A stretch of DNA of 64,000 bases. Source: Pseudomonadales bacterium (GTDB lineage: Bacteria > Pseudomonadota > Gammaproteobacteria > Pseudomonadales > Azotimanducaceae). Under the pieces are notes generated by a model, which was not told where the DNA came from, made no database searches, and worked only from the letters and a program-made list of their open reading frames with translations. Both the position numbers and the translations under genes were made by a program. Where the stretch lies: the NCBI GenBank assembly GCA_028285415.1, contig JANQPF010000010.1, forward strand, positions 1-64,000, read 5' to 3'. Shown piece by piece: positions 1 through 8,766 of the stretch; position 1 is the first letter of the stretch, and every line of letters starts with the position of its first letter.

Positions 1-2
1 AG

Positions 3-3000
3 GGCGGCGAGGCGATTCCTTTCTTCGGATATCCGGGCCACGCGGCCATGCAGCAGTACCTTGTCGACGACAAGGGCAACGCCCGTGCGGACGTTGTGCT
101 CGGGCTCCTGTTTCGATTTGCTCAACCGGATATGGCCAGCACGCTTTCAACCATAGACGTCCCGATCATCAACGCGGTGACCCTGTACGGTCGCAGTTCC
201 GCTGAGTGGGAGGCTTCGCCAACCGGATTGTCGCTCTTCGAAGGCACGTTTCAGGTGGCGGCCCCCGAGCTTGCGGGTCTTATCGCGCCCACCGTCGTTG
301 GCAGTCGGGAGCGCGCGATTGCGCCCGAAACCGGCGTACCCGCGGTGTTTCAAACGCCCATAGCACCGCGCGTCAGACGCGCAGTCGACCGCGCACTCAA
401 TCTGGCGGCGCTAGCAGCCAAACCCAACGCAGACAAGCGGCTCGCCGTTTTCTTCTACAACTATCCCGCGGGTGCTGCCGGGATCGGTGCCAGCTACCTC
501 AACGTTGCAGGATCTCTGGCAAACCTGTTCAACCGGCTCGTGACGGAAGGCTATACCCTGGGGCAGGCCCGTTTCGAGGAAGACGTGCTACTCGAACAAT
601 TGACCAGCGGCGTGCGTAACATCGCCGGCTATGCTCCCGGTGAGCTTGCTGCGATCGCGGCCGAAAAAAGGGGTATCAAGGTGCCGCTCCAGCGTTATCA
701 GGAATGGCTCGCTGGGATGGACAACCGCCTGGTTGCGAAAGTCAACGCAGATTGGGGACCGCCGGGTGACGAAACCCTGATGTTCGACGTGACGGACCGG
801 GCTTTTTTCGTTCCAGCGTTGCAATTCGGTAACGTGGTGTTACTGCCGCAGCCGGCACGCGGCTGGGGAGAAGACGACCAGCAGCTTTATCATGCCGACG
901 ATCTGGCGCCGCACCATCAGTATGTCGCGACATATGCCTGGCTGAAGAACGATTTCGGCGCTGACGCCGTGCTTCACATCGGTACGCATGGCACGCTGGA
1001 GTGGCTTGACGGCAAAGACGTTGGTCTCTCCGATGCCGATGCGCCGGAGGCGCTCATCAGCGCGTTGCCCCACGTATACCCCTACAACGTCGACGTGGTG
1101 GGAGAAGGCCTTGTAGCCCGGCGGCGCAGCGCAGCGACGCTCATTGACCACATGGTTCCGCCGTTTGTGAAAGGCGGTGTGTACGCGGAGCTTGCCGAGC
1201 TCTCTGAAAGAGTGGACAGCTATCACCGGAACCTGCGGAAAAACCCGGAGCTTGCCGCGGAATATGCCTCAGACATCTACGCGCTGGTGGAGGAGCTCGG
1301 CATCAGCGACGATCTCGAACTAAACCTCACGCAGGCTGATGAGGAGCGCGCCCTCGAGCATGGGTTTGAGGCGCAAGGTGAGCACGGCAGCGACGAAACT
1401 CACTATGCCGACGCCCGTGGCGCGAGCCGTGCGCGGGTCATCGATCATGATGTCATCCATACGCTGCAGGCTTACATCGCGGACATGAAGTCGCAGAACA
1501 TTCCTTACGGCTTGCACGCTTTGGGCCGGCTGCCTGTGGCTGAGGCGCGTGCGAGTACGGTGGACGCCGTCGTGAGCATCGACCGTAGTCTGATTGGTAA
1601 CGAGGTAGTCATTCTCAAGGAAGAGATGGACGAGCGTATCGTCGCGTCCGCTCAGCTCGAGCTCAGCCGCACGGTCCACGCCCTGCAGGGGGGGTATGTC
1701 CCGGGTGGTACCGGCGGCGAGCCGATTCGTAACCCGGACGCTTATCCGACCGGGAAAAACTTTTTTGGCATCGATCCTGACAAGGTGCCGACAAAGGCTG
1801 CCTGGCGCCTGGGAACGGAGCTTGCGTCCACCATGCTCACGCGCCACATGGAGGCAAATGGCAGCTATCCGGACAAGGTCTCGTTTGTCATCTGGGGCGA
1901 TGAAACCATACGCCACGAAGGGGTTCTCGAATCGCAGATTTTTCACCTGCTGGGTACCCGGCCTGTGTGGGACGCTCGCGACAAGGTAGTGGACGTTGAG
2001 GTCATTCCGCGCGCGGAACTCAACCGCCCGCGCGTCGACATTGTCATCGCAAGCGCTGCCGAGGGCATGTTTCACAACGTGACCATGCTGATGGACAGAG
2101 CGGTGCAGCGTGTCAAAGAACTCGATGAGCCGGACAATGCGGTGCGCAGACACTACCTCGAAACACGGCAGACGCTCATCGACTTCGGCTATGAGCCTAA
2201 GCTCGCCGAACGTCACGCCGGTGTGCGCATCTTCGATGAGGCGCCGGGCACGTTCAATCTCAACGTGTCCCGTATCGCCGAGGCCAGCGGCACCTGGGAA
2301 ACAGACGTTGGCATGGCGCACGACTATCTGAAAAAGATGGGTCATGGCTACGGGAATGGGTTCTGGGGCGAGCCGATGGAGGACGTTTTCCGGCTGGCGC
2401 TTTCCGGCACTGAAACCATCGTGCACTCGAGTTCGACCATGCTCTACGGCGGGCTCGATAACGACGACTTCTACATGTACATGGGCGGGCTTGCCAATGC
2501 CGTGAAAAGCGTGGACGGCGAGACGCCAATGATGACGGTCACCAATACACGCGATCCCTCTAAACCGGCGATGACAGGCATCAACGAATTCCTTGGCACA
2601 GAGATGCGCACACGTTATTTCAACCCGACGTGGATTGAAGGGATGCAGACTGAAGGTTATGCCGGTGCCGGGGAGATGCGCGCGTTCGTCGAATATCTCT
2701 GGGGCTGGGACGCCACTGCGAGCAACACTGTGAACGATCGGGACTGGGAAGAGGTTTACGGCACCTACGTCGAGGATGTGCATGAGCTTTCTCTCGAGGC
2801 CTTCTTCGATGAGCACTCGCCACCCGCCTATCAGGACATGACCGCACGCATGCTCGAAGTCACCCGCAAGGGTTACTGGGATGCGTCGGCGGAAATTCGT
2901 GAGAACCTGGCGCGCGAATTCATGGCAAGCGTTGCACGCAACGGCTTCAGCTGCTCAGGCAACACGTGCGGGAATCCGCGTCTTCTGGAGTACCTCCTGC

Positions 3001-3338
3001 AGCAGGCGGCGGCAGCTGGCGTTGACCCGGCCGAGATCGAGGCGTTCGAGCAGGATGTGGAATCGCGAATGCAGACCGATCTGCAGACCGCCGCGGCTGA
3101 GGATGCGGCTTTCGCGAAAGCCAATGAAGAGCGCATACGTCGCCGCAACGCGCTCATAGAAGACGGTATGGACCCGGCGATGATAGAGGCTTACGAGGTG
3201 GGTGATGCCGATCAAGCACCCACGCGACCTGCAGTACTCGAATCGCCCGCGCTGGCTACGTGGTGGCCGGTACCCGTAGTGCTCATTAGTCTGCTGCTCG
3301 CCTTCCTGGCCTTCCGACGACGTCCTACATCCCGCTGA
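3..3338 (+). CDS. CobN/ChlH-family chelatase, membrane-anchored, 5' end outside window
   Basis: The reading frame is open to the left edge, so this is the C-terminal part (about 1,110 residues) of a large class I metallochelatase subunit of the CobN/ChlH/HmuS family, which moves metal into or out of tetrapyrroles. Typical CobN stretches are visible, such as HIGTHGTLEWL near residue 325 and the GYGNGFWGEP region near 795. The last 30 residues are unusual: a hydrophobic segment (VPVVLISLLLAFLAF) followed by RRRPTSR. By the positive-inside rule the tail is cytoplasmic and the large domain is outside the cytoplasm. Cytosolic CobN of aerobic B12 synthesis lacks such an anchor, and no cobS, cobT or other B12 gene is visible, so a heme or metal-scavenging role is possible. 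Family is certain, function is inferred. The end overlaps the convergent crotonase gene by 14 bp. Confidence 0.85.
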   Translation, partial: GGEAIPFFGYPGHAAMQQYLVDDKGNARADVVLGLLFRFAQPDMASTLSTIDVPIINAVTLYGRSSAEWEASPTGLSLFEGTFQVAAPELAGLIAPTVVGSRERAIAPETGVPAVFQTPIAPRVRRAVDRALNLAALAAKPNADKRLAVFFYNYPAGAAGIGASYLNVAGSLANLFNRLVTEGYTLGQARFEEDVLLEQLTSGVRNIAGYAPGELAAIAAEKRGIKVPLQRYQEWLAGMDNRLVAKVNADWGPPGDETLMFDVTDRAFFVPALQFGNVVLLPQPARGWGEDDQQLYHADDLAPHHQYVATYAWLKNDFGADAVLHIGTHGTLEWLDGKDVGLSDADAPEALISALPHVYPYNVDVVGEGLVARRRSAATLIDHMVPPFVKGGVYAELAELSERVDSYHRNLRKNPELAAEYASDIYALVEELGISDDLELNLTQADEERALEHGFEAQGEHGSDETHYADARGASRARVIDHDVIHTLQAYIADMKSQNIPYGLHALGRLPVAEARASTVDAVVSIDRSLIGNEVVILKEEMDERIVASAQLELSRTVHALQGGYVPGGTGGEPIRNPDAYPTGKNFFGIDPDKVPTKAAWRLGTELASTMLTRHMEANGSYPDKVSFVIWGDETIRHEGVLESQIFHLLGTRPVWDARDKVVDVEVIPRAELNRPRVDIVIASAAEGMFHNVTMLMDRAVQRVKELDEPDNAVRRHYLETRQTLIDFGYEPKLAERHAGVRIFDEAPGTFNLNVSRIAEASGTWETDVGMAHDYLKKMGHGYGNGFWGEPMEDVFRLALSGTETIVHSSSTMLYGGLDNDDFYMYMGGLANAVKSVDGETPMMTVTNTRDPSKPAMTGINEFLGTEMRTRYFNPTWIEGMQTEGYAGAGEMRAFVEYLWGWDATASNTVNDRDWEEVYGTYVEDVHELSLEAFFDEHSPPAYQDMTARMLEVTRKGYWDASAEIRENLAREFMASVARNGFSCSGNTCGNPRLLEYLLQQAAAAGVDPAEIEAFEQDVESRMQTDLQTAAAEDAAFAKANEERIRRRNALIEDGMDPAMIEAYEVGDADQAPTRPAVLESPALATWWPVPVVLISLLLAFLAFRRRPTSR

Positions 3339-4086
3339 AGTCCGGCTCACGTTTTTCGCGGAAGGCAACCAGCGCTTCTTTGTTGCCCGGGCTGCCGAGG
3401 AGATCCGCGAGTCCTTTGTTCTCCGCTTTCATCGCGGCGCGGAGCGGTTCCCGCAGCGGCTCGTTGACGAGATTTTTCGTCATCTTCAGGGAAGACAGCG
3501 GCAGCTTTGCGAGCTTCTGCGCCGCTTCCAGCGCGTAGGGCATGAGCGCGTCCTGCGGCAGGCATTTCATGGCGAGGCCCGTCTCGACCGCTTCGGGACC
3601 GCTCATCCACTCTCCCGCCATCAGAAACCAGCTGGCCCGTTGTTTACCCATGAGCAGCGGTAAAGTCATGGTGCTGCCGGCCTCTGCGGTGAGCCCCAAC
3701 GCTGAGAACGGACAGCGCAGCCGCGCTTTCTCGGCGATGAACGTGAAGTCTGCCAACCCACAGATGGTGGCGCCGATGCCAGCCCCGACGCCGTTGACGG
3801 CGACGATGAAAGGTTTTGGAAAGTAGACAATGGCATCCAGCAGACCGTCGAAACCGTGTCGAGGTGAATACGTGCTGCGCCCCATCTCCATGAGGTCAGC
3901 GCCGGCGGAAAAGGCGCGTCCCGCGCCGGTCAGAACCAGAACTTTGATGGCATCGTCCTCGGCAGCGGCGAGGAAGGCATCGCAGAGCTCGTCCATCAAA
4001 AGTCCGCTGAAAGCGTTCAGCGCCTCGGGGCGGTCGAGCTCGACGATGCGCACCGCACCTTCAGTGCGTTCGTTGACGGTTTCCAT
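3325..4086 (-). CDS. Enoyl-CoA hydratase/isomerase (crotonase) family protein
   Basis: A 253-residue crotonase-fold enzyme acting on acyl-CoA thioesters, probably in beta-oxidation or a related degradation pathway. The N-terminal strand VRIVELDRPEALNAFSG, the oxyanion-hole segments AFSAGADLMEMG and NGVGAGIGATI, and the C-terminal EKREPDFSGM are typical. The first of the two usual catalytic glutamates is not obvious (GVGAGIGATICGLAD lacks the E of classical hydratases), while GLTAEAGSTMTLPLL carries one, so an isomerase or other crotonase activity is as likely as hydration. The ATG is preceded by GAGGAATGAC and lies 1 bp after the stop of the upstream hydrolase gene, so the two are probably co-transcribed. 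Confidence 0.85.
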   Translation of the reverse strand: METVNERTEGAVRIVELDRPEALNAFSGLLMDELCDAFLAAAEDDAIKVLVLTGAGRAFSAGADLMEMGRSTYSPRHGFDGLLDAIVYFPKPFIVAVNGVGAGIGATICGLADFTFIAEKARLRCPFSALGLTAEAGSTMTLPLLMGKQRASWFLMAGEWMSGPEAVETGLAMKCLPQDALMPYALEAAQKLAKLPLSSLKMTKNLVNEPLREPLRAAMKAENKGLADLLGSPGNKEALVAFREKREPDFSGM

Positions 4087-4087
4087 G

Positions 4088-5047
4088 TCATTCCTCGCCG
4101 ATGCGTTTCAGTATGAATCCAGCGGTCTCAGCGCCGTGGGTGTTCTGCAAGAAGTGGCCGGCGTCGGGAATGGCGTCGAAGGTTGCGTTCATCTGGTCGG
4201 CCCATTTTCGTCCCCACGCCTCGTTGAAGACATCGTCCGAGCAGCCCCAGACGAAGTGCACGTGTTTGTCCCAGTTGAGGAGCGTGCGGTAGTGAAGCGT
4301 CTGTGCAGCGCCGTTGCCGTTGTCGTAGTTACGCACGGGAATGGACAGGGGAAAGCGCCGGTAGCCGTTGAAAGCTTCGTCCGGCAAGCCGCGGTATGGG
4401 GCGGAAAATCCTCGGTAGACCGCCGCCACCTCACCCTCGACTTCCGGCTCAGTGCCTTCCATCAGTGCCGGGAACACAACCTCCGGGCCTGCCATGGGCA
4501 GGATCAGAAGCAGACCAACGTTCGGCCGTTCGAGATGAAAGCGTCCACCTTCGTACCAATTCTGAATCCAGTTGAGAATGGCGTCGGTGTATTCGAACTC
4601 CGGATGATGCAGCCAGGTGTTCATGATGATGAGCCGTTCGAAGCGCTCCGGCATCGTGGCCGCCTGAGCGAGCCCCGTCGGTCCGCCCCAGTCCTGACAG
4701 ACAAGCGTGATGTTGTCGAGATCCAGCGTCGTGATGAGCGAGGTCAGGATCTCCGTATGTCTCGCGATCGTATACCAATGGATGTCCGTGGGTTTGTCAG
4801 AACGGCCAAAGCCCATGTGGTCCGGAGCAATACACCGGTAGCCCGCATCCACCAGCGCGGGAATCATGTTGCGGTAGAGGTAACTCCACGTGGGCATGCC
4901 GTGCAGCAGCAGCATGACGGGGCCATCTTGCGGCCCTTCATCGACATAGTGCATGCGCAGGTCCTGCCACGTGTGGTAGTTCGGTGCGTAGGTAAAGTCG
5001 TCGAGATCGGCGAAGTTCTCGTCCGGCGTGCGAATGAATTCGGTCAT
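4088..5047 (-). CDS. Haloalkane dehalogenase-type alpha/beta hydrolase
   Basis: A 319-residue alpha/beta hydrolase resembling the DhlA branch of haloalkane dehalogenases (about 310 residues). Visible motifs are the oxyanion segment HGMPTWSYLYR (residues 49-59), the nucleophile elbow CQDWGG with Asp119 and the halide-contacting Trp120, and the catalytic His298 in DAGHFLQ. This pattern is the one used by dehalogenases, which hydrolyse carbon-halogen bonds, rather than the Ser of ordinary esterases. The chosen start (MTEFIRTP) follows a G-rich stretch; an in-frame upstream ATG at 5221 would add 58 low-quality residues unlike the family. The substrate is unknown, and some Asp-nucleophile relatives are not dehalogenases. 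It sits with acyl-CoA genes, so released alcohols could feed that pathway. Confidence 0.8.
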   Translation of the reverse strand: MTEFIRTPDENFADLDDFTYAPNYHTWQDLRMHYVDEGPQDGPVMLLLHGMPTWSYLYRNMIPALVDAGYRCIAPDHMGFGRSDKPTDIHWYTIARHTEILTSLITTLDLDNITLVCQDWGGPTGLAQAATMPERFERLIIMNTWLHHPEFEYTDAILNWIQNWYEGGRFHLERPNVGLLLILPMAGPEVVFPALMEGTEPEVEGEVAAVYRGFSAPYRGLPDEAFNGYRRFPLSIPVRNYDNGNGAAQTLHYRTLLNWDKHVHFVWGCSDDVFNEAWGRKWADQMNATFDAIPDAGHFLQNTHGAETAGFILKRIGEE

Positions 5048-5247
5048 GTTGAGTCCCCCGGCTAATCCAGCGTGCCATGTTAACGCAACCCCCTTCGCTA
5101 GCTCACGCTCGGGTGAAATGATAGATTTAGTCGGTTGCCGGTCGGATCTTGTATCCGCGCGGCGAGATTTTGCCGAAGCGTGCGAAACCGGGAAACACCG
5201 GCGGCACCGGCGAAGCGACATCTTTCATTCAAAAAGACGAGAGGCTT

Positions 5248-6366
5248 ATGAACTTCGAATTCAGCGAAGACGCGAATCTCGTGCGCGATCAGGCGCGCGG
5301 TTTTCTCGCGGAAAACTGCCCACCCGCGGTGGTGCGGCGCGTTCTGGAGGGCGACGAACTGTACGCCGAGGATCTCTGGCAGAAAATTGTCGAGATGGGT
5401 TGGACCGCAACCGTTATCCCCGAAGAACACGGTGGTCTGGGACTGTCCTACTACGAGCTCGTGGTGATTGCCGAGGAGCTCGGTCGCGCGTGTGCGCCGG
5501 TGCCGTTCTCATCATCCGTCTATCTCGCCACCGAGGCGATTCTCGCGGGCGGCAGTGAAGCACAGAAGGGCGAGTGGCTGCCGAAGCTCGCGGCTGGAGA
5601 AGTGATTGGTGCGTTTGCCTACGCCGAAGGCGCAGGACAGGCGAGCGCTGCAAACCTCGAGACGACAGTCACCGACGGGAAAATCTCCGGAACCAAGCCG
5701 GTTATCGCAGATGCCGAGATCGCCAATGTGATGGTCGTCGCGGCGAAAAGCGCCGGCGGCGATGGCGCTTCGCTTTATCTCGTCCCCACCGATCAGGGCG
5801 GCGTCAGCTGTGAGGCGGTAAAAACCCTCGACCCGTCACGCAATCACGCGAACGTCACCTTCGACGGCGCACCGGCTGAGCTGCTCGGTGCTGACGGCGA
5901 AGGCTGGGCGCTGCTCGAGCAAGTGCTCGACCGCGCTGCCGTGCTTTTTGCATGGGAACAGCTGGGCGGTTCCGAGACCTCTCTCGAGATGGCCAAAGAA
6001 TATGCCATGGGCCGCTACGCGTTCGGCCGGCCGATTGCCTCTTACCAGGCCATCAAACACAAGCTTGCCGACATGTACGTCAAGAATACGCTGGCACGGT
6101 CCAACGCCTACTACGGCGCGTGGGCGCTCGACAGCGACGCGCCCGATCTGCCGCTGGCGGCGGCAACGGCAAGAGTTGGCAGCACGCAGGCGTACTACTA
6201 CTCGTCGAAGGAGAACATCCAGACCCATGGCGGCATGGGGTATACGTGGGAATTCGACTGTCAGTTTTACTACCGCCGTTCCAAGGTGCTTTCGGTGGTC
6301 ATCGGCAGCGAAGGCCTGTGGCAGGAAAAATTGATTGCAGCCTCTGAACAGGCTGATGTGGCGTAA
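5248..6366 (+). CDS. Acyl-CoA dehydrogenase, shorter partner of a pair
   Basis: A 372-residue FAD-dependent acyl-CoA dehydrogenase that introduces the alpha-beta double bond into acyl-CoA. The N-terminal helical domain (MNFEFSEDANLVRDQARGF), the middle beta domain and the C-terminal helix with THGGMGYTWEFD (about residues 325-336) are recognisable. The ATG follows GACGAGAGGCTT; an earlier in-frame ATG at 5149 would add 33 residues without family resemblance. It lies 14 bp before a second, distinct acyl-CoA dehydrogenase gene. Such adjacent dissimilar pairs often form alpha2beta2 heteromers acting on bulky acyl-CoAs such as steroid or terpenoid side chains. The heteromer is an inference from arrangement only. 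Confidence 0.88.
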   Translation: MNFEFSEDANLVRDQARGFLAENCPPAVVRRVLEGDELYAEDLWQKIVEMGWTATVIPEEHGGLGLSYYELVVIAEELGRACAPVPFSSSVYLATEAILAGGSEAQKGEWLPKLAAGEVIGAFAYAEGAGQASAANLETTVTDGKISGTKPVIADAEIANVMVVAAKSAGGDGASLYLVPTDQGGVSCEAVKTLDPSRNHANVTFDGAPAELLGADGEGWALLEQVLDRAAVLFAWEQLGGSETSLEMAKEYAMGRYAFGRPIASYQAIKHKLADMYVKNTLARSNAYYGAWALDSDAPDLPLAAATARVGSTQAYYYSSKENIQTHGGMGYTWEFDCQFYYRRSKVLSVVIGSEGLWQEKLIAASEQADVA

Positions 6367-6380
6367 GGAGGAGAATTAAG

Positions 6381-7595
6381 ATGGATTTCGAAGATACCCC
6401 ACAGGAAGCAGAGTTTCGTCAGAAAGCACGTGCATGGCTCGAAGCCAACGTGCCAACCGAAGAAGAAATGGCTGATATGGACGGCATGGCGCGCGCCAAA
6501 TTCTGGCAGAAGCGCAAAGCGGATGCCGGCTGGGCCTGCATTCGCTGGCCGGAGGAGTACGGCGGTCGTGGTGCAAACGCCATTGAGCAGGTCATTCTCG
6601 GCCAGGAAGAGTCCAAGATCGACGCGCCGGAAACCGGTGTCTTCAGCATTGGGCAGGGGATGGCGGCGCCGACGCTCATGACCTGGGCGGACGAGGAAGC
6701 CAAGCAGCGTTTCATACCGCGCCTGGCGAGCGGCGAGGACATCTGGTGTCAGCTTTTCAGTGAGCCTGCGGGCGGTTCGGATCTGGCGGCACTGCGCACC
6801 AAGGCAGAGAAAGACGGTGACGACTGGGTCATCAACGGTCAGAAAATCTGGACGTCCGGCGCGCACTACTCAGACTGGGGCATCCTGGTGGTACGTACCG
6901 ATCCCAACGTGCCGAAGCACAAGGGTCTATCGTACTTTTATATCGACATGAAAAGCCCCGGCATCGAGATCAAACCGATCAAGCAGATCTCCGGCGAGTC
7001 GAACTTCAACGAGGTGTACTTCACGGACGTTCGCGTGCCGGACAGTCAGCGCCTCGGCGAGGTTGGTCAGGGCTGGCAGGTGTCGCTGACGACGCTCATG
7101 AACGAGCGCGCCAGCATCGGCGCCGGCGGTGGCGGCACCAAGTTCAGCTCGGTCAAGCGCCTCGCGCAAAGCGTCGAGATTGACGGCAGGCCGGCCATCG
7201 AAGACAGCGCGGTGCGCGCCAAGCTGGCGACCTGGTACGTGCAGGAGGCGGGCTTGAAGTACACGAGCTACCGCACGCTTTCGGCACTGTCCCGCGGTGA
7301 AATTCCGGGTCCTGAAAATTCCATCGGCAAGCTCGTCGGCGGCATGAAATCCCAGGACATGGCTTCCTTTGCCATCGACCTTCTCGAGCAGCAGGGAATC
7401 GTGCGCGACCGCGAAACGGACGAGGCGTTCGAAGCCTTGTTCCAGGATACCTACATGGGTATACCGGGACTGCGGATTGCCGGCGGCACGGACGAGATCA
7501 TGGCCAACATCATCGCAGAACGCGTCCTGGGCCTGCCGCAGGAACCGCGTATGGACAAAGGCATACCGTTTACCGAAGTGCCAACCGGCTCTTAG
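6381..7595 (+). CDS. Acyl-CoA dehydrogenase, longer partner of a pair
   Basis: A 404-residue acyl-CoA dehydrogenase of the FadE-like group. It starts MDFEDTPQEAEFRQKARAWL behind the strong ribosome site AAGGAGGAGAATTAAG and contains CQLFSEPAGGSDLA in the substrate/FAD region (about residues 117-130) and the C-terminal signature GGTDEIMANIIAERVLGLP (near residue 370-388). It differs clearly from the upstream dehydrogenase, so the two are not a recent duplication. With the downstream enoyl-CoA hydratase it gives the first two chemical steps of a beta-oxidation round. The preferred acyl chain cannot be read from sequence. Confidence 0.9.
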   Translation: MDFEDTPQEAEFRQKARAWLEANVPTEEEMADMDGMARAKFWQKRKADAGWACIRWPEEYGGRGANAIEQVILGQEESKIDAPETGVFSIGQGMAAPTLMTWADEEAKQRFIPRLASGEDIWCQLFSEPAGGSDLAALRTKAEKDGDDWVINGQKIWTSGAHYSDWGILVVRTDPNVPKHKGLSYFYIDMKSPGIEIKPIKQISGESNFNEVYFTDVRVPDSQRLGEVGQGWQVSLTTLMNERASIGAGGGGTKFSSVKRLAQSVEIDGRPAIEDSAVRAKLATWYVQEAGLKYTSYRTLSALSRGEIPGPENSIGKLVGGMKSQDMASFAIDLLEQQGIVRDRETDEAFEALFQDTYMGIPGLRIAGGTDEIMANIIAERVLGLPQEPRMDKGIPFTEVPTGS

Positions 7596-7605
7596 TCCTG
7601 AAACG

Positions 7606-7639
7606 CCGTCGGCTGCCTTTCCTGCAAGGCGGCCGACGG
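7606..7639 (+). terminator. GC-rich hairpin between dehydrogenase and hydratase genes
   Basis: CCGTCGGC (7606-7613) pairs with GCCGACGG (7632-7639), extended by GCC/GGC after a one-base mismatch. There is no T run after it, so it could be a transcript-stabilising or attenuating stem rather than a complete terminator. It lies in the 66-bp gap after the acyl-CoA dehydrogenase stop. Confidence 0.4.
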
Positions 7640-7661
7640 TATCGGTCGGGGGAGGAACGAG

Positions 7662-8447
7662 ATGTCCTATGAGTTCATCGACGTCACGACGGACGAGCGG
7701 GTCACTCACGTGCTGCTCAACCGGCCGGAAGTGATGAATGCCATCAACCCGCAGATGCACGATGAGCTGCAGGCAGCTTTTGATGCGTTTGCAGCCGACG
7801 ATGAGCAGTTTCTGTGCGTGGTGCGCGGTGCCGGGGACCGTGCCTTCTGCGCTGGCAGTGATCTCAAAGCGATTGCCTTCGCTGATGGCCGCAATCCCTA
7901 TCCCGCGGACGGCTACGCGGGCCTTATCGAACGCTACGATCTCAACAAACCCGTCATCGCCGCGGTGGACGGCTTCGCGCTGGGTGGTGGTTTCGAGATT
8001 GCATTGGCCTGCGACATCATCGTTGCAACCGATCGCTCGAGCTTCGGCCTGCCGGAACCGCTTGTCGGCGCGGTTGCTCTGGGCGGAGGTGTTCACCGGC
8101 TGGCTCGTCAGATTGGGCTCAAGCAGGCAATGGGGATGGTGCTGACGGCCGACCGCGTGTCTGCGGAACAGGGTTATCAGCTCGGCTTCGTCAACGAGGT
8201 TGTGGCGGTTGAGAACTTTGACGACTGCGTTGCGGGCTGGTGCGAACGGATTTTGCGTTGTGCCCCGCTCTCGCTGGCAGCATCCAAAGAAGCGATCATG
8301 AAGGGACTCGATGAGCCGAGTCTCGAAGCGGCCATGACCCATCAGGAAGACTATCCCGCGTTCTACAAGTGGCGACGCAGCGAAGACGCCAGAGAGGGAC
8401 CGAAGGCGTTTGCCGAAAAACGTGCGCCGAACTGGACCGGACGCTGA
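7662..8447 (+). CDS. Enoyl-CoA hydratase
   Basis: A 261-residue crotonase-family enzyme that probably hydrates the 2-enoyl-CoA made by the two dehydrogenases just upstream. The oxyanion segments AFCAGSDLKAI and DGFALGGGFEIALACD (about residues 65-75 and 105-120) and the segment GLPEPLVGAVALGGGVHRL, with a Glu in each of the two usual catalytic places, support a true hydratase. The C-terminus FAEKRAPNWTGR is family-typical. The ATG is preceded by GGGGGAGGAACGAG, one of the best ribosome sites in the window. It is followed closely by the small NIF3-like gene. Confidence 0.88.
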   Translation: MSYEFIDVTTDERVTHVLLNRPEVMNAINPQMHDELQAAFDAFAADDEQFLCVVRGAGDRAFCAGSDLKAIAFADGRNPYPADGYAGLIERYDLNKPVIAAVDGFALGGGFEIALACDIIVATDRSSFGLPEPLVGAVALGGGVHRLARQIGLKQAMGMVLTADRVSAEQGYQLGFVNEVVAVENFDDCVAGWCERILRCAPLSLAASKEAIMKGLDEPSLEAAMTHQEDYPAFYKWRRSEDAREGPKAFAEKRAPNWTGR

Positions 8448-8454
8448 GCTGGCG

Positions 8455-8766
8455 GTGTACAAGCTCACCTTTCACGTGCCGGAATCGCATCTCGAAGTCG
8501 CCAAGGCGGCTGTTTTTGCTGCCGGTGCCGGCCGCGTCGGTCACTACGATCAGTGTTGCTGGCAGGTGCGCGGGGAGGGGCAGTTCCGGCCGCTGCCCGG
8601 GAGTTCACCTCATCTGGGAGAGCAAGGCCGGGTGGAGCGCGTTACCGAATATCGCGTGGAACTCGTCTGCGATGAAGACAAGATTGCCGACGCCATTGCA
8701 GCCTTGAAGGCGGCCCACCCCTACGAAACGCCGTCTTTTGCAGCCTGGAAGATCGCGTCTTTCTAA
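8455..8766 (+). CDS. Stand-alone NIF3 insert-like (CutA-fold) small protein
   Basis: A 103-residue protein matching the small conserved family related to the inserted domain of NIF3/YqfO proteins. Its pattern is YKLTFHVPESHLEVAK at the start, GAGRVGHYDQCCWQ in the middle and AALKAAHPYETP near the end. The family is widespread in Proteobacteria but its biochemical role is not established; the HPYETP motif suggests metal or nucleotide contact by analogy with CutA/NIF3 folds. I chose the GTG at 8455 because it gives the usual family length. An ATG at 8410 would start inside the upstream hydratase gene. Its 3' end overlaps the convergent crotonase gene by 4 bp. Confidence 0.75.
   Translation: MYKLTFHVPESHLEVAKAAVFAAGAGRVGHYDQCCWQVRGEGQFRPLPGSSPHLGEQGRVERVTEYRVELVCDEDKIADAIAALKAAHPYETPSFAAWKIASF

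Noticed and set aside
1320-2816. Long open minus-strand frame (about 500 codons) opposite the chelatase gene
   Set aside because: Composition is Arg/His/Val-rich without domains, it mirrors the codon pattern of the real gene, and the plus-strand protein has clear family motifs.
6927-8468. Long open minus-strand frame opposite acyl-CoA dehydrogenase and hydratase genes
   Set aside because: It spans two well-supported genes and their intergenic gap, with no motif or ribosome site of its own; it is a by-product of high-GC codon bias.
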